A stretch of 44,516 nucleotides of DNA from Gordonia sp. 'Campus' (lineage in GTDB: Bacteria > Actinomycetota > Actinomycetes > Mycobacteriales > Mycobacteriaceae): positions 1 to 44,516 of the forward strand of contig NZ_JAKOIW010000028.1 of assembly GCF_022206305.1 (NCBI RefSeq), read 5' to 3'. The translations under genes and the position numbers were made by a program. Of this stretch, positions 19,397 to 28,453 are shown in pieces. The stretch's first letter is position 1. Every line of letters begins with the position of its first letter. The notes beneath the pieces are model-generated. The model made no database searches. It was not told the DNA's origin and saw only the letters and a list, made by a program, of their open reading frames with translations.

Positions 19397-19474
19397 CTAC
19401 TCGGTCGGGCCCAGCAAATCCCGCAGCACGTACGGGCGGACCAGCAGTGCGGTGTCGCCGGCCGGCTGGGTCAC
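19397..19474 (-). CDS. Candidate 25-residue small protein or leader peptide
   Basis: A GTG at 19474 shares its G with the tex stop codon (TAGTG) and opens a 25-codon frame ending in TAG at 19399-19397. The peptide begins V-T-Q-P-A-G and has the core LVRPYVLRDLLG. Most third positions are G or C, as in neighbouring genes, but chance cannot be excluded at this length. It sits between tex and the acyltransferase gene, so it may be a coupling leader or a genuine small protein. I do not recognise the family. Confidence 0.35.
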   Translation of the reverse strand: MTQPAGDTALLVRPYVLRDLLGPTE

Positions 19475-21960
19475 TACTTGCCGAATCCCGCTCGCTTGAG
19501 GGCGTCGGCCATCGCACCGCCCGGAGCCGGCCGACGGTCGTTGCCCTTGCTGCCGCCGTTCCGGTTGGGCTGACCGCCCCGAGTGCCCTGACCGGCCCGA
19601 CCGCCGCCGCGCTGGTCGTTGCGACGCGGCTGGCCACCTCCCCGATTGTTCTCGCCCCGGTTGGTCTCGCCCCGGGGTGCACGAGAACCACCCTTGCTCC
19701 CGGCTCCCGATTCGTCGTCGAGCCGCAGCGACAGTCCGATGCGCTTGCGGTCGATGTCGACGTCCATGACCTTCACCTTGACGATGTCGCCGGACTTCAC
19801 GACCTCGTGCGGATCGGACACGAAGCGGTGCGCCATCGCCGAGACGTGCACGAGGCCGTCCTGGTGCACCCCCACGTCGACGAACGCACCGAAGGCCGCC
19901 ACATTGGTGACCTGGCCCTCGAGCACCATGCCCGGGGTGAGGTCGGAGACCTTCTCGATGCCGGTGGCGAAGGTCGCGGTCTTGAACTCCGGCCGCGGGT
20001 CCCGCCCCGGCTTGTCGAGCTCGGCGATGATGTCGACGACCGTCGGACGTCCGAAGGTGTCGTCGACGAAATCGTCGGCGCGCAGCCTGGTGAGCGTCGC
20101 GGTGTCGCCGATGAGGGATCGGACGTCGGTGCCCACCTTGTCGAGGATGCGGGTGACCACCGGGTAGGCCTCCGGGTGCACGCTAGAGGCGTCGAGCGGG
20201 TTGTCGCCGTCGGTGATGCGGAGGAAGCCCGCACACTGCTCGAAGGCCTTCGGCCCGAGACGCGGCACGTCGGTGATCTGCTTGCGACTCCGGAACGCGC
20301 CGTGCGCATCGCGATGCGCGACAAGTGATTCCGCGAGCCCGGCGGTGATTCCCGACACCCGTGACAGCAGCGGGACCGAGGCGGTGTTCACGTCGACACC
20401 GACCGCATTCACCGCATCCTCGACGACGGCCCCGAGGGAACGCGCCAGCAGCGTCTCGGAGATGTCGTGCTGATACTGGCCGACGCCGATGGACTTCGGA
20501 TCGATCTTCACGAGCTCCGCGAGCGGATCCTGCAGACGACGGGCGATCGAGACCGCGCCGCGGATGGAGACGTCGAGGTCCGGCAACTCCTTCGAGGCGT
20601 AGGCCGACGCCGAGTACACCGACGCACCCGCCTCGGAGACGACGACACTCGTCGGCGGCTTCTTGCCGGACTCCTTGATCGCGGACAGGAGTTCATCGGC
20701 GAGCGCATCGGTCTCACGGGACGCGGTGCCGTTACCGATGGCGATGAGTTCGACGCCGTGCTTCTGGACGAGCGCGCCGAGGACGGCCAGCGATCCCGCC
20801 TTGTCGCGCCTGGGCTCATGCGGGTAGATCGTCGCTGTGTCCACGACCTTGCCGGTGGAGTTGACGACGGCGACCTTCACACCGGTCCGGAGGCCGGGAT
20901 CGAGTCCCATCGTCGTGCGCGACCCGGCGGGAGCGGCGAGCAGCAGGTCTTTCAGGTTCGTGGCGAACACGGTGACGGCGTCGGCCTCAGCGGCCTGACG
21001 CAGCCGCATCCGCACGTCGAGGGACAGCCCGACGAACAGTTTGGTGCGCCATGCCCACCGCACGGTGTCCGCGAGCCAGCGATCGGCTGGGCGTCCCTGA
21101 TCGGAGATGCCGAAACGGGCGGCGATCCGCTGTTCGTACGGCCCGGGACCGGCCGGGCGGTCTGCCGCATCGGGATCGGCATCGAGGGTGATCGTCAGGA
21201 TCTCCTCACGCTCACCGCGCAGCACCGCGAGCACCCGGTGCGAGGGCAGCGAGGTGAAGGGTTCGGAGAACTCGAAGTAGTCGGAGAACTTGGCGCCCGC
21301 CGACTCCTTGCCCTCGCGGACCGCGGTCCGTAGAACACCGGTCTGCCACATCAGCTCGCGCAGCTCACCGACCAGGTCGGCGTCCTCGGCGAACCGTTCG
21401 ACCGCGATCGCGCGGGCACCGTCGAGTTGCTCCGCGGTGAACGTCGACGGATCCGTCATCGGGTCCGACAGCAACGCATCGGCGACCGGCTCGTGTCCGG
21501 CCTCCCGGGCGATCTGCGCCTTGGTACGACGCTTCGGCTTGTACGGCAGGTAGATGTCCTCGAGGCGCGCTTTGGTGTCGGCTTCGAGGATGCGCGCATC
21601 GAGGGCCGCGTCGAGCTTCCCCTGTGCGGCGATCGACTCGCGGACCGCCTGGCGACGGGCCTCGAGGTCGCGCAGGTAGCCGAGACGCTCGTCCAGTGTG
21701 CGCAACTGCGCGTCGTCGAGGCCGCCGGTCGCCTCTTTGCGATAGCGCGCGACGAACGGGACCGTCGAACCGCCGTCGAGCAGGTCGATCGCCGCGCGCA
21801 CCTGGCCGACACCCACCCCGAGCTCGGTGGCTATCGCCGTGGCGATGCGAGAGTTCACGACCGCGGGGTCGGGCACCGGCACCGTCTGGGGTGTGGCCGG
21901 TGAGCCGGGGGTCGCGGGTGCGGGTTCGGACGCGGAAGCGGGTGACACGGTTTCTGACAC
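19474..21960 (-). CDS. tex: Tex-family S1 RNA-binding transcription accessory protein
   Basis: An 828-residue Tex/YhgF homologue, a nucleic-acid-binding protein that associates with transcription. Domain order: Tex N-terminal helical region (ATELGVGVGQVRAAIDLLDGG, then PFVARYRKEATGGLDD), the YqgF/RNase H-like domain (GLDPGLRTGVKVAVV), helix-hairpin-helix repeats (GITAGLAESLVAHRDAHG), and an S1 domain (GMVLEGQVTNVAAFGAFVDVGV). The last ~75 residues are a Gly/Arg/Asn-rich low-complexity tail ending in ADALKRAGFGK. GTG at 21960 is the likely start; a GTG four codons later is possible. The next gene upstream starts 34 bp away. Confidence 0.93.
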   Translation of the reverse strand: MSETVSPASASEPAPATPGSPATPQTVPVPDPAVVNSRIATAIATELGVGVGQVRAAIDLLDGGSTVPFVARYRKEATGGLDDAQLRTLDERLGYLRDLEARRQAVRESIAAQGKLDAALDARILEADTKARLEDIYLPYKPKRRTKAQIAREAGHEPVADALLSDPMTDPSTFTAEQLDGARAIAVERFAEDADLVGELRELMWQTGVLRTAVREGKESAGAKFSDYFEFSEPFTSLPSHRVLAVLRGEREEILTITLDADPDAADRPAGPGPYEQRIAARFGISDQGRPADRWLADTVRWAWRTKLFVGLSLDVRMRLRQAAEADAVTVFATNLKDLLLAAPAGSRTTMGLDPGLRTGVKVAVVNSTGKVVDTATIYPHEPRRDKAGSLAVLGALVQKHGVELIAIGNGTASRETDALADELLSAIKESGKKPPTSVVVSEAGASVYSASAYASKELPDLDVSIRGAVSIARRLQDPLAELVKIDPKSIGVGQYQHDISETLLARSLGAVVEDAVNAVGVDVNTASVPLLSRVSGITAGLAESLVAHRDAHGAFRSRKQITDVPRLGPKAFEQCAGFLRITDGDNPLDASSVHPEAYPVVTRILDKVGTDVRSLIGDTATLTRLRADDFVDDTFGRPTVVDIIAELDKPGRDPRPEFKTATFATGIEKVSDLTPGMVLEGQVTNVAAFGAFVDVGVHQDGLVHVSAMAHRFVSDPHEVVKSGDIVKVKVMDVDIDRKRIGLSLRLDDESGAGSKGGSRAPRGETNRGENNRGGGQPRRNDQRGGGRAGQGTRGGQPNRNGGSKGNDRRPAPGGAMADALKRAGFGK

Positions 21961-21994
21961 GATCGCCGACCCTACCGGCCGCCTCGGACAGCGG

Positions 21995-22804
21995 TCAGAC
22001 GCGACCCGCCGCGCCGTGGACCCGCGCGCTCTCGTACAGACAGATCGCCGCCGCGGCAGCCACATTGAGACTCTCCGCGCGCCCGCGGATCGGGATCGAC
22101 ACCCGGTGATCGGCCGAGCGCTGCACATCCGCCGACAAGCCGTGCGCCTCGTTGCCGAAGAGCCATGCGACCCGGCCGGACAGCACATCAACGGCGTGGT
22201 CGAGGTCCACCTCGCCATCGGCGGCGGTCGCCAACAGCGCGATGCCTGCGCCACGAACGGCGGCGAGCGCGTCGTCGACGGAACGCTCGCGTACGACGGG
22301 CACCGTGAACACGCTCCCCGCGCTCGCCCGGACACACTTGCCGTTGTGCGGATCGACGGCGTCGCCCAACAGGATCACGGCGTCGGCCCCCATCGCGTCG
22401 GCGCACCGGATCAACGTGCCCGCATTGCCGGGCTCACGTGGCTCGACGGCGACCGCGAGCAGCCGCGGCGCCTCGGTGAGGACTGCCTCGAGCGAGACGT
22501 CGAGGAGTGGGCAGATCGCGAAGATCCCGGCGGGGGTCGAGGTCTCGGCGAGCTTCGACGCCGCTCGCGCGTTGATCACGTACACCGGCACGCCGAGCGA
22601 CGCCGCGGAATCGGCGAGCTCGCGGTGGCGCAGCTGCTCGTCTTCGGCGACCAGCAGCGATTCCACGCGTTCGACGGCGAGCGCCGACGCGACGGCATTC
22701 GCCCCCTCGGCCAGGAATCGTCCCTGCGCGCGGCGCTCCGCGGCGCGGTGGAGCTTCGCATACGACACGACCCGCGAGGATCGCTCGGACAGGATCTCCG
22801 TCAT
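21995..22804 (-). CDS. SpoU/TrmH-family RNA 2'-O-methyltransferase
   Basis: A 269-residue SPOUT methyltransferase. The N-terminal substrate-binding domain (residues ~10-95) starts with LSERSSRVVSYAKLHRAAERRAQ and includes FLAEGANAV. The SPOUT domain has EPREPGNAGTLIRCADAMGAD, WLFGNEAHGLS (motif 2) and IPIRGRAESLNVAAAAAICLYE (motif 3), where S-adenosylmethionine binds in a trefoil knot. Its position after rplT matches M. tuberculosis tsnR (Rv1644), named as a possible 23S methyltransferase. The exact target nucleotide cannot be read from sequence. ATG at 22804, 47 bp after the rplT stop. Confidence 0.92.
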   Translation of the reverse strand: MTEILSERSSRVVSYAKLHRAAERRAQGRFLAEGANAVASALAVERVESLLVAEDEQLRHRELADSAASLGVPVYVINARAASKLAETSTPAGIFAICPLLDVSLEAVLTEAPRLLAVAVEPREPGNAGTLIRCADAMGADAVILLGDAVDPHNGKCVRASAGSVFTVPVVRERSVDDALAAVRGAGIALLATAADGEVDLDHAVDVLSGRVAWLFGNEAHGLSADVQRSADHRVSIPIRGRAESLNVAAAAAICLYESARVHGAAGRV

Positions 22805-22851
22805 CGGATGATCGTCCTCGCGGCTCGCGGGTCGTGTGGAGTGCGACGCAA

Positions 22852-23232
22852 TCAGGCAGCCGGGGCGTTGACGTCGGCCGGCAGCGCCTTGCGGGCGACC
22901 TCGACGAGACCGGTGAAGGCCTCGGGATCGGTCACGGCGATGTCGGCGAGCACCTTGCGGTCGACCTCGACACCAGCGGCCTTGAGGCCCTGGATGAAGC
23001 GGTTGTAGGTGATGTCGTTGGCGCGGGCCGCGGCGTTGATACGCGCGATCCACAGCTTGCGGAACTCACCCTTACGCGCGCGGCGGTCGCGGTAGGCGTA
23101 GGTCAGCGAGTGGAGCTGCTGCTCCTTCGCCTTGCGGTACAGGCGCGACCGCTGTCCGCGGTAGCCCTTGGAGGCCTCGAGGGTGGACCGACGCTTCTTC
23201 TGGGCGTTGACGGCCCTTTTCACGCGTGCCAT
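22852..23232 (-). CDS. rplT: 50S ribosomal protein L20
   Basis: The 126-residue, strongly basic protein begins ARVKRAVNAQKKRR and contains the family block KGYRGQRSRLYRKAKEQ and GEFRKLWIARINAAAR. It binds 23S rRNA early in large-subunit assembly. It lies 43 bp after rpmI in the conserved infC-rpmI-rplT operon, in which L20 can act as an autogenous repressor in some bacteria. ATG at 23232. Confidence 0.98.
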   Translation of the reverse strand: MARVKRAVNAQKKRRSTLEASKGYRGQRSRLYRKAKEQQLHSLTYAYRDRRARKGEFRKLWIARINAAARANDITYNRFIQGLKAAGVEVDRKVLADIAVTDPEAFTGLVEVARKALPADVNAPAA

Positions 23233-23275
23233 GTGTTAGATCCTTTTGCTTGTCAGATGTCAGGGGTCGCTGGCG

Positions 23276-23470
23276 TCAGCGGTTGAGCAGTCGCTTGATG
23301 CGCGGGGCGTCGTTCTCGCTGACGACGGTGGTGCCGTCGAGACGGCGAGTGCGCTTGGACGACTTGTGCTCGAGCAGGTGGCGACGGTTGGCCTTCTGGC
23401 GCACGATCTTCCCGCTGCCGGTCACCTTGAAGCGCTTCGCGGTGCCCTTGTGGGTCTTGCTCTTCGGCAT
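23276..23470 (-). CDS. rpmI: 50S ribosomal protein L35
   Basis: A 64-residue basic protein beginning PKSKTHKGTAKRFKVTGSGK, the diagnostic L35 N-terminus, and ending in RIKRLLNR. It is a late-binding large-subunit protein, here in the usual place between infC and rplT. ATG at 23470 with a purine-rich ribosome site upstream (AGAAGGAAGA). Confidence 0.98.
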   Translation of the reverse strand: MPKSKTHKGTAKRFKVTGSGKIVRQKANRRHLLEHKSSKRTRRLDGTTVVSENDAPRIKRLLNR

Positions 23471-23602
23471 GTTCTTCCTTCTCTCGGGCGAACTCGGGCA
23501 CCGGACCTGGCAGGGTCCGGTGGTTTCCCGGGTTCGCGTGTCGTGATCTCGGCCGGAACGGTTCGGACTCTCGGCCGGCCGATCGACTCAGTTCTCGTCC
23601 GC

Positions 23603-24187
<585 letters not shown>

Positions 24188-24276
24188 GGGGCCTCCTTGT
24201 TCAATCCTGCAGTGGTAACCGTCGCGTCGTGGCGAGGGACGTATGCAAGAGAACCTGCGGGACACCTCAGCAAGGA

Positions 24277-24303
24277 AGCCCCGGGACTGATGTCCGCGGG
24301 GCT
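24277..24303 (-). promoter_or_regulatory. Strong hairpin in the infC leader
   Basis: AGCCCCG (24277-24283) pairs with CGGGGCT (24297-24303), and GGAC (24284-24287) with GTCC (24292-24295), giving an 11-bp stem with a 4-nt loop and one bulged base at 24296. On the minus strand it is followed by TCCTTG and lies about 90 nt before the infC start. It could be an attenuator or a leader structure controlling the IF-3/L35/L20 operon. The rest of 24188-24506 shows no gene and should contain the divergent promoters. Confidence 0.5.
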
Positions 24304-24506
24304 CCGATACCGACCGGTTCTGCACGGGCGTCTCCATGACGCACGTCGCCGATCTCTGCAGCTCAGCACCGTAGGATGCGATCTGCGACGATCGGCGTGA
24401 ACCGGACCGTTCAACTGCGAGAATCTCGCGTCGAACGGTGGGAGCGGAACTCCACTTACGACCCCGGCGCATACCAGGGCGGTCGTGCTATGGGAGTCTA
24501 ACAGCC

Positions 24507-24932
24507 ATGGCCGAGAACTCCTATTCGTCACCTGCACCGTTACCCCCGGAGGGTGCGACGGACGGCGGCGCCGGAACGGGAGCTCCGGCGGACACCGATC
24601 TCGACAACGTCCGTGACCTGGGTGATATTCCGGCGATCGAGGTCATCACCCGGTCCATCGTGATGCTGATGAGTGCCGCGGCAGAAAAGCTCGGGCTCGC
24701 CGAGGACGCCTCGGCCGACAACATCGACCTGCCCGAGGCACGCACGCTGATCACCGCACTCGCGGGCATCGTCGACGCGTCGAAGGCCGATCTGGGCATC
24801 CATGCCGCCCCGATACGCGACGGGTTGAAAGGCCTGCAGTTGGCGTTCCGGGAGGCGAGCGCCTACCCGGACGAGCCCGGTGAGGGCCCCGGCGAGAAGT
24901 ACACCGGTCCGGTACGCGCGCCGCGCCGGTAG
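24507..24932 (+). CDS. DUF1844 domain protein
   Basis: A 141-residue acidic protein of unknown function. Residues 1-40 are Pro/Gly/Ala-rich and probably disordered; the core (SIVMLMSAAAEKLGLAED, then DLPEARTLITALAGIVDASKADL) fits the DUF1844 family, which is common next to infC in actinobacteria. ATG at 24507 has GGGAG 10 nt upstream; the open frame before it is not conserved-looking. It diverges from infC, with 319 bp between the two starts. Confidence 0.85.
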   Translation: MAENSYSSPAPLPPEGATDGGAGTGAPADTDLDNVRDLGDIPAIEVITRSIVMLMSAAAEKLGLAEDASADNIDLPEARTLITALAGIVDASKADLGIHAAPIRDGLKGLQLAFREASAYPDEPGEGPGEKYTGPVRAPRR

Positions 24933-24950
24933 GTCGCTGCCTGCCGGTCG

Positions 24951-25010
24951 AGCAGCGGGGAGCGCAGCGACGAGTCGCGTCTGCCTCGGTTGACCAGGCG
25001 GAGAGCCTGG
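24951..25010. repeat. REP-like degenerate intergenic repeat with hairpins
   Basis: This stretch between two small genes starts GGTCGAGCAGCGGGGAGCGC and ends TTGACC plus a hairpin. It contains GCGAC-GA-GTCGC and the perfect stem CCAGGC (24994-24999) / GCCTGG (25005-25010). It has the look of the dispersed GGTCGAG...GACC intergenic elements common in high-GC actinobacteria. The hairpin may also end transcription of the DUF1844 gene. Confidence 0.4.
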
Positions 25011-25032
25011 CGACGCGTCGTGCCGAAACAAC

Positions 25033-25038
25033 TACCCT
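25033..25038 (+). promoter_or_regulatory. -10 element suggesting leaderless transcription
   Basis: TACCCT lies 6 nt before the ATG at 25045. In actinobacteria a TANNNT element at this distance usually means that transcription starts at or next to the start codon. No Shine-Dalgarno sequence precedes the ATG and no good -35 is visible. Confidence 0.4.
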
Positions 25039-25044
25039 GGTCGC

Positions 25045-25341
25045 ATGACGAATGCCGATGAGTCCGGCGGATCCGACGAGATCCTCGACGCCGAGATCGT
25101 GCCGACACCGCCCACGGGCCCCGCGCCGGGCACACTGCCCGACCCGGACTACACCGACAGCGGGGTCCCGACCTTCGACTTCGTCCGCGACAAGATAGAG
25201 AACCGCATCACCACCGCCATCGGGTCGCAGGAGCTGGCGGAGGCGAGCGCCGAAGGCCAGTCCGTCGACGAGATGATGCGCAAACGCGACGAGGCCGCGA
25301 AGAAGCGCCTCGAGGAGATCCGCAAGTCGATGGGTTCCTGA
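25045..25341 (+). CDS. Conserved small protein of unknown function
   Basis: A 98-residue acidic protein. The N-terminal ~45 residues are rich in Asp, Glu, Pro and Thr and probably disordered (ILDAEIVPTPPTGPAPG). The C-terminal half is helical, with TFDFVRDKIENRITTAIGSQELA and a charged tail (MMRKRDEAAKKRLEEIRKSMG). No catalytic motif or membrane segment is visible. It probably matches a mycobacterial hypothetical gene between infC and uvrA. The ATG is supported by a -10 element close upstream and no ribosome site. It ends 118 bp before the convergent uvrA stop. Confidence 0.75.
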   Translation: MTNADESGGSDEILDAEIVPTPPTGPAPGTLPDPDYTDSGVPTFDFVRDKIENRITTAIGSQELAEASAEGQSVDEMMRKRDEAAKKRLEEIRKSMGS

Positions 25342-25362
25342 CCGAACCCCGCTCCCCGACAG

Positions 25363-25425
25363 AATCGCCACCTCCGAGCACTCGCGCTGGTTGTGAGTAG
25401 CGCTGCTGCAACGGAAGTGGCGATT
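25363..25425. terminator. 63-bp imperfect palindrome between convergent genes
   Basis: AATCGCCAC (25363-25371) pairs with GTGGCGATT (25417-25425), and after one mismatch TCCG (25373-25376) pairs with CGGA (25412-25415). Inside, AGCA/TGCT and GCGCT/AGCGC can extend the fold. It sits between the stops of the 98-residue gene and uvrA and would work on both strands, although the T-tracts are short. It may instead be a small interspersed palindromic element. Confidence 0.6.
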
Positions 25426-25459
25426 TCCTAATCTGCCTCACCGGCGATGCCGGCCTGGT

Positions 25460-28342
25460 TCAGCCGACCGACGCCACGGCCTGATCGACCTCGACGATCT
25501 CGGCCAGGAACTTGCCGGTGTGGCTGCCCGGGGTCGCGGCGATGTCCTCCGGGACGCCCTCGGCGACCACGGTCCCGCCGCCTGCGCCACCCTCGGGTCC
25601 CATGTCGATGACCCAGTCCGCCGTCTTGATGACGTCGAGGTTGTGCTCGATCACGATGACCGTGTTGCCCTTGTCGACGAGACCGTTGATGACCGCGAGA
25701 AGTTTCTTGATGTCCTCGAAGTGCAGGCCCGTCGTCGGCTCGTCGAGGATGTAGATCGTCCGACCCATCGACCGCTTCTGGAGTTCGGCGGCCAGCTTCA
25801 CGCGCTGCGCCTCGCCGCCGGACAGCGTCGGCGCCGGCTGTCCGAGCCGGACGTAGCCGAGACCGACGTCGACGAGCGTCTTCAGGTACCGATGGATCGA
25901 GGTGACCGGCTCGAAGAAGTCGGCGGCCTCCTCGATGGGCATGTCCAACACCTCGGAGATGGTCTTGCCCTTGTAGTGGACCTCCAGGGTCTCGCGGTTG
26001 TAGCGCGCACCGTGACACACCTCGCACGGGACGTAGACGTCCGGCAGGAAGTTCATCTCGATCTTGATCGTGCCTTCGCCGGTGCAGGCCTCGCAACGAC
26101 CGCCCTTGACGTTGAACGAGAACCGGCCCGGCTGGTAACCGCGGACCTTGGCCTCCGTGGTGGCCGCGAAGAGCGTGCGAATCTTGTCGAAGACGCCCGT
26201 GTACGTGGCCGGGTTGGATCGCGGGGTCCGGCCGATCGGTGATTGGTCGACCTGCACGAGCTTGTCGAGGTTGTCCAGACCCTTGATGCGTGTGTGTCGA
26301 CCGGGCACCTGGCGCGCGCCGTTGAGCTTGTTCGCGAGCACCGTGGCCAGGATGTCGTTGACCAGGGTCGACTTACCCGAGCCCGAGACACCGGTGACCG
26401 CGGTCATGACGCCGAGCGGGAACGACACGTCGATGCCGCGCAGGTTGTGCTCACGCGCGCCCACGACGGTCAACTGGCGTTTGCGGTCGATCGGCCGCCG
26501 GATCTCCGGGACCGGCAGGGTATCCCGGCCCGCGAGGTAGGCGCCGGTCAGCGACTTCCGGTTCTTCAGCAGGTCCTTGTAGCTACCGCTGTGCACGACG
26601 TGTCCGCCGTGTTCGCCCGCGCGGGGCCCGATGTCGACGATCCAGTCGGCGGCGCGGATGGTGTCCTCGTCGTGTTCGACGACGATCAGCGTGTTACCGA
26701 GATCGCGCAGGCGGGTCAGGGTGTCGATGAGGCGACGGTTGTCCCGCTGGTGCAGACCGATCGACGGCTCGTCGAGGACGTAGAGCACGCCCGCGAGGCC
26801 CGACCCGATCTGGGTGGCGAGACGGATGCGCTGGGCTTCACCGCCCGACAGCGAGCCGGCGGCTCGTTCCAGCGACAGGTATTCGAGGCCGACGTCGAGC
26901 AGGAACCGGATCCGAGCCTGGACCTCTTTCAGCACGCGACCGGCGATCGCCGCCTGTCGCGCATCGAGCGTCAGTCGATCGAGGAAGTCGGCGCAGTCGG
27001 CCACCGACAGCGCACAGACCTCGGCGATCGACTTCGGGCCGTACTCCGGATGGTCCAGGGTCACCGAGAGGATCTCCGGACGCAGGCGTGCACCCTGGCA
27101 GGCGGGGCACGGGACGTCGCGCATGTACCCCTCGTACCGCTCCTTCATCTGCTCGGACTCGGTCTGGTCCATGCGACGAGCGAGGAACGAGAGGACACCC
27201 TCGAATTCGGTGTAGTACGAGCGGGTGCGCCCGTACCGGTTGCGGAACTTGACGTGCACCTGGTGGTCACTGCCGTTGAGCAGGGCGCGGCGTGCCTTGA
27301 TCGGCAGCTTCTTCCAGGGCGTGTTGATGTCGAACTTCATCTGGTCGGCCAGACCCGACATCAGGCGCAGGAAGTAGTCGGCGTTGTGACCGGTCGACCA
27401 CGGTGCGATGGCACCTTCGGCCAGCGACATCTCCGGGTCGGGCACGACGAGCTCCTCGTCGACCTCTTTGCGAACGCCGAGACCGTCGCACTCTGGGCAG
27501 GCACCGTAGGGCGAGTTGAACGAGAAGGACCGGGGCTCGAGGTCGTCGATCGCGATCGGGTGGGCGTTCGGGCACGCCATCCGCTCGGAGAACCGACGCT
27601 CCCGCTCCGGATCGTCTTCCTCCAGATCGACGAAATCCAGCACGATGATGCCGTCGGCCAGGCGCAAGCCGGTCTCGACCGAGTCGGTCAGCCGCTGCTT
27701 GGCGCTCGTCTTGACCACCAGGCGGTCGACGACGACCTCGATGTCGTGCTTCTCCTGCTTCTTGAGCTTCGGCGGATCGGCCAGCGAGTGGACGACGCCG
27801 TCGATCCGCGCACGGGAGAAACCCTGTGTCTGCAGCTCGGCGAAGAGGTCGACGAACTCGCCCTTGCGGGTTCGGACCACGGGCGCGAGGACCTGGAAGC
27901 GTGTGCCCTCGTCCATCGCGAGGACCTGGTCGACGATCTGCTGCGGGGTCTGCTTGGCGATGGGCTCGCCACAGATCGGGCAGTGCGCCTTGCCGGCGCG
28001 CGCGTACAGGAGGCGGAGATAGTCGTAGACCTCGGTGATCGTGCCGACCGTCGAACGCGGATTGCGGTTGGTCGACTTCTGGTCGATCGACACCGCGGGT
28101 GACAGCCCCTCGATGAAGTCCACGTCCGGCTTGTCCATCTGTCCGAGGAACTGCCGCGCGTATGCGGACAGCGACTCGACATAGCGACGCTGCCCTTCCG
28201 CGAAGATCGTGTCGAAAGCGAGCGACGACTTGCCCGATCCCGACAGCCCGGTGAACACGATCAGGCTGTCCCGGGGCAGGTCGACATCGATGCCACGCAG
28301 ATTGTGTTCGCGGGCACCTCGGACGATCAGACGATCAACCAC
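25460..28342 (-). CDS. uvrA: Excinuclease ABC subunit A
   Basis: Damage-recognition ATPase of nucleotide excision repair, working with UvrB and UvrC. The 960-residue product has two ABC modules: Walker A FTGLSGSGKSSLAFDT near the N-terminus and VTGVSGSGKSTLVNDI in the second half, two signatures LSGGEAQRIRLA and LSGGEAQRVKLA, and DEPTTGLH in the last Walker B region. Zinc sites are present as CPICGEP and as CEAC with CEVC in the second half. GTG at 28342 has AAGGAC upstream. M. tuberculosis has uvrA in the same place relative to infC and the MBL-fold gene. I found no strong LexA box upstream. Confidence 0.98.
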   Translation of the reverse strand: MVDRLIVRGAREHNLRGIDVDLPRDSLIVFTGLSGSGKSSLAFDTIFAEGQRRYVESLSAYARQFLGQMDKPDVDFIEGLSPAVSIDQKSTNRNPRSTVGTITEVYDYLRLLYARAGKAHCPICGEPIAKQTPQQIVDQVLAMDEGTRFQVLAPVVRTRKGEFVDLFAELQTQGFSRARIDGVVHSLADPPKLKKQEKHDIEVVVDRLVVKTSAKQRLTDSVETGLRLADGIIVLDFVDLEEDDPERERRFSERMACPNAHPIAIDDLEPRSFSFNSPYGACPECDGLGVRKEVDEELVVPDPEMSLAEGAIAPWSTGHNADYFLRLMSGLADQMKFDINTPWKKLPIKARRALLNGSDHQVHVKFRNRYGRTRSYYTEFEGVLSFLARRMDQTESEQMKERYEGYMRDVPCPACQGARLRPEILSVTLDHPEYGPKSIAEVCALSVADCADFLDRLTLDARQAAIAGRVLKEVQARIRFLLDVGLEYLSLERAAGSLSGGEAQRIRLATQIGSGLAGVLYVLDEPSIGLHQRDNRRLIDTLTRLRDLGNTLIVVEHDEDTIRAADWIVDIGPRAGEHGGHVVHSGSYKDLLKNRKSLTGAYLAGRDTLPVPEIRRPIDRKRQLTVVGAREHNLRGIDVSFPLGVMTAVTGVSGSGKSTLVNDILATVLANKLNGARQVPGRHTRIKGLDNLDKLVQVDQSPIGRTPRSNPATYTGVFDKIRTLFAATTEAKVRGYQPGRFSFNVKGGRCEACTGEGTIKIEMNFLPDVYVPCEVCHGARYNRETLEVHYKGKTISEVLDMPIEEAADFFEPVTSIHRYLKTLVDVGLGYVRLGQPAPTLSGGEAQRVKLAAELQKRSMGRTIYILDEPTTGLHFEDIKKLLAVINGLVDKGNTVIVIEHNLDVIKTADWVIDMGPEGGAGGGTVVAEGVPEDIAATPGSHTGKFLAEIVEVDQAVASVG

Positions 28343-28408
28343 TACAGTCCTTACATTCTCGAGTCACGGGGCGCACACGTGGCGCACGGGCAGAGTACCG
28401 ACGGCCCC

Positions 28409-28453
28409 CGACAAAGTTCGTGCCGACAAAGTTGCTGCCGACAAAAACACTGC
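28409..28453. repeat. Three 15-bp direct repeats upstream of uvrA
   Basis: CGACAAAGTTCGTGC, CGACAAAGTTGCTGC and CGACAAAAACACTGC follow each other at an exact 15-bp period, with weaker copies to about 28483. They lie 67-140 bp upstream of the uvrA start, in the 334-bp region between uvrA and the MBL-fold gene. They could be binding sites or a decayed coding repeat. I see nothing else clear in this region. Confidence 0.6.

Noticed and set aside
26243..28102. A 619-codon plus-strand open frame opposite uvrA
   Set aside because: It is a shadow of uvrA, whose ABC and zinc motifs are all on the minus strand.
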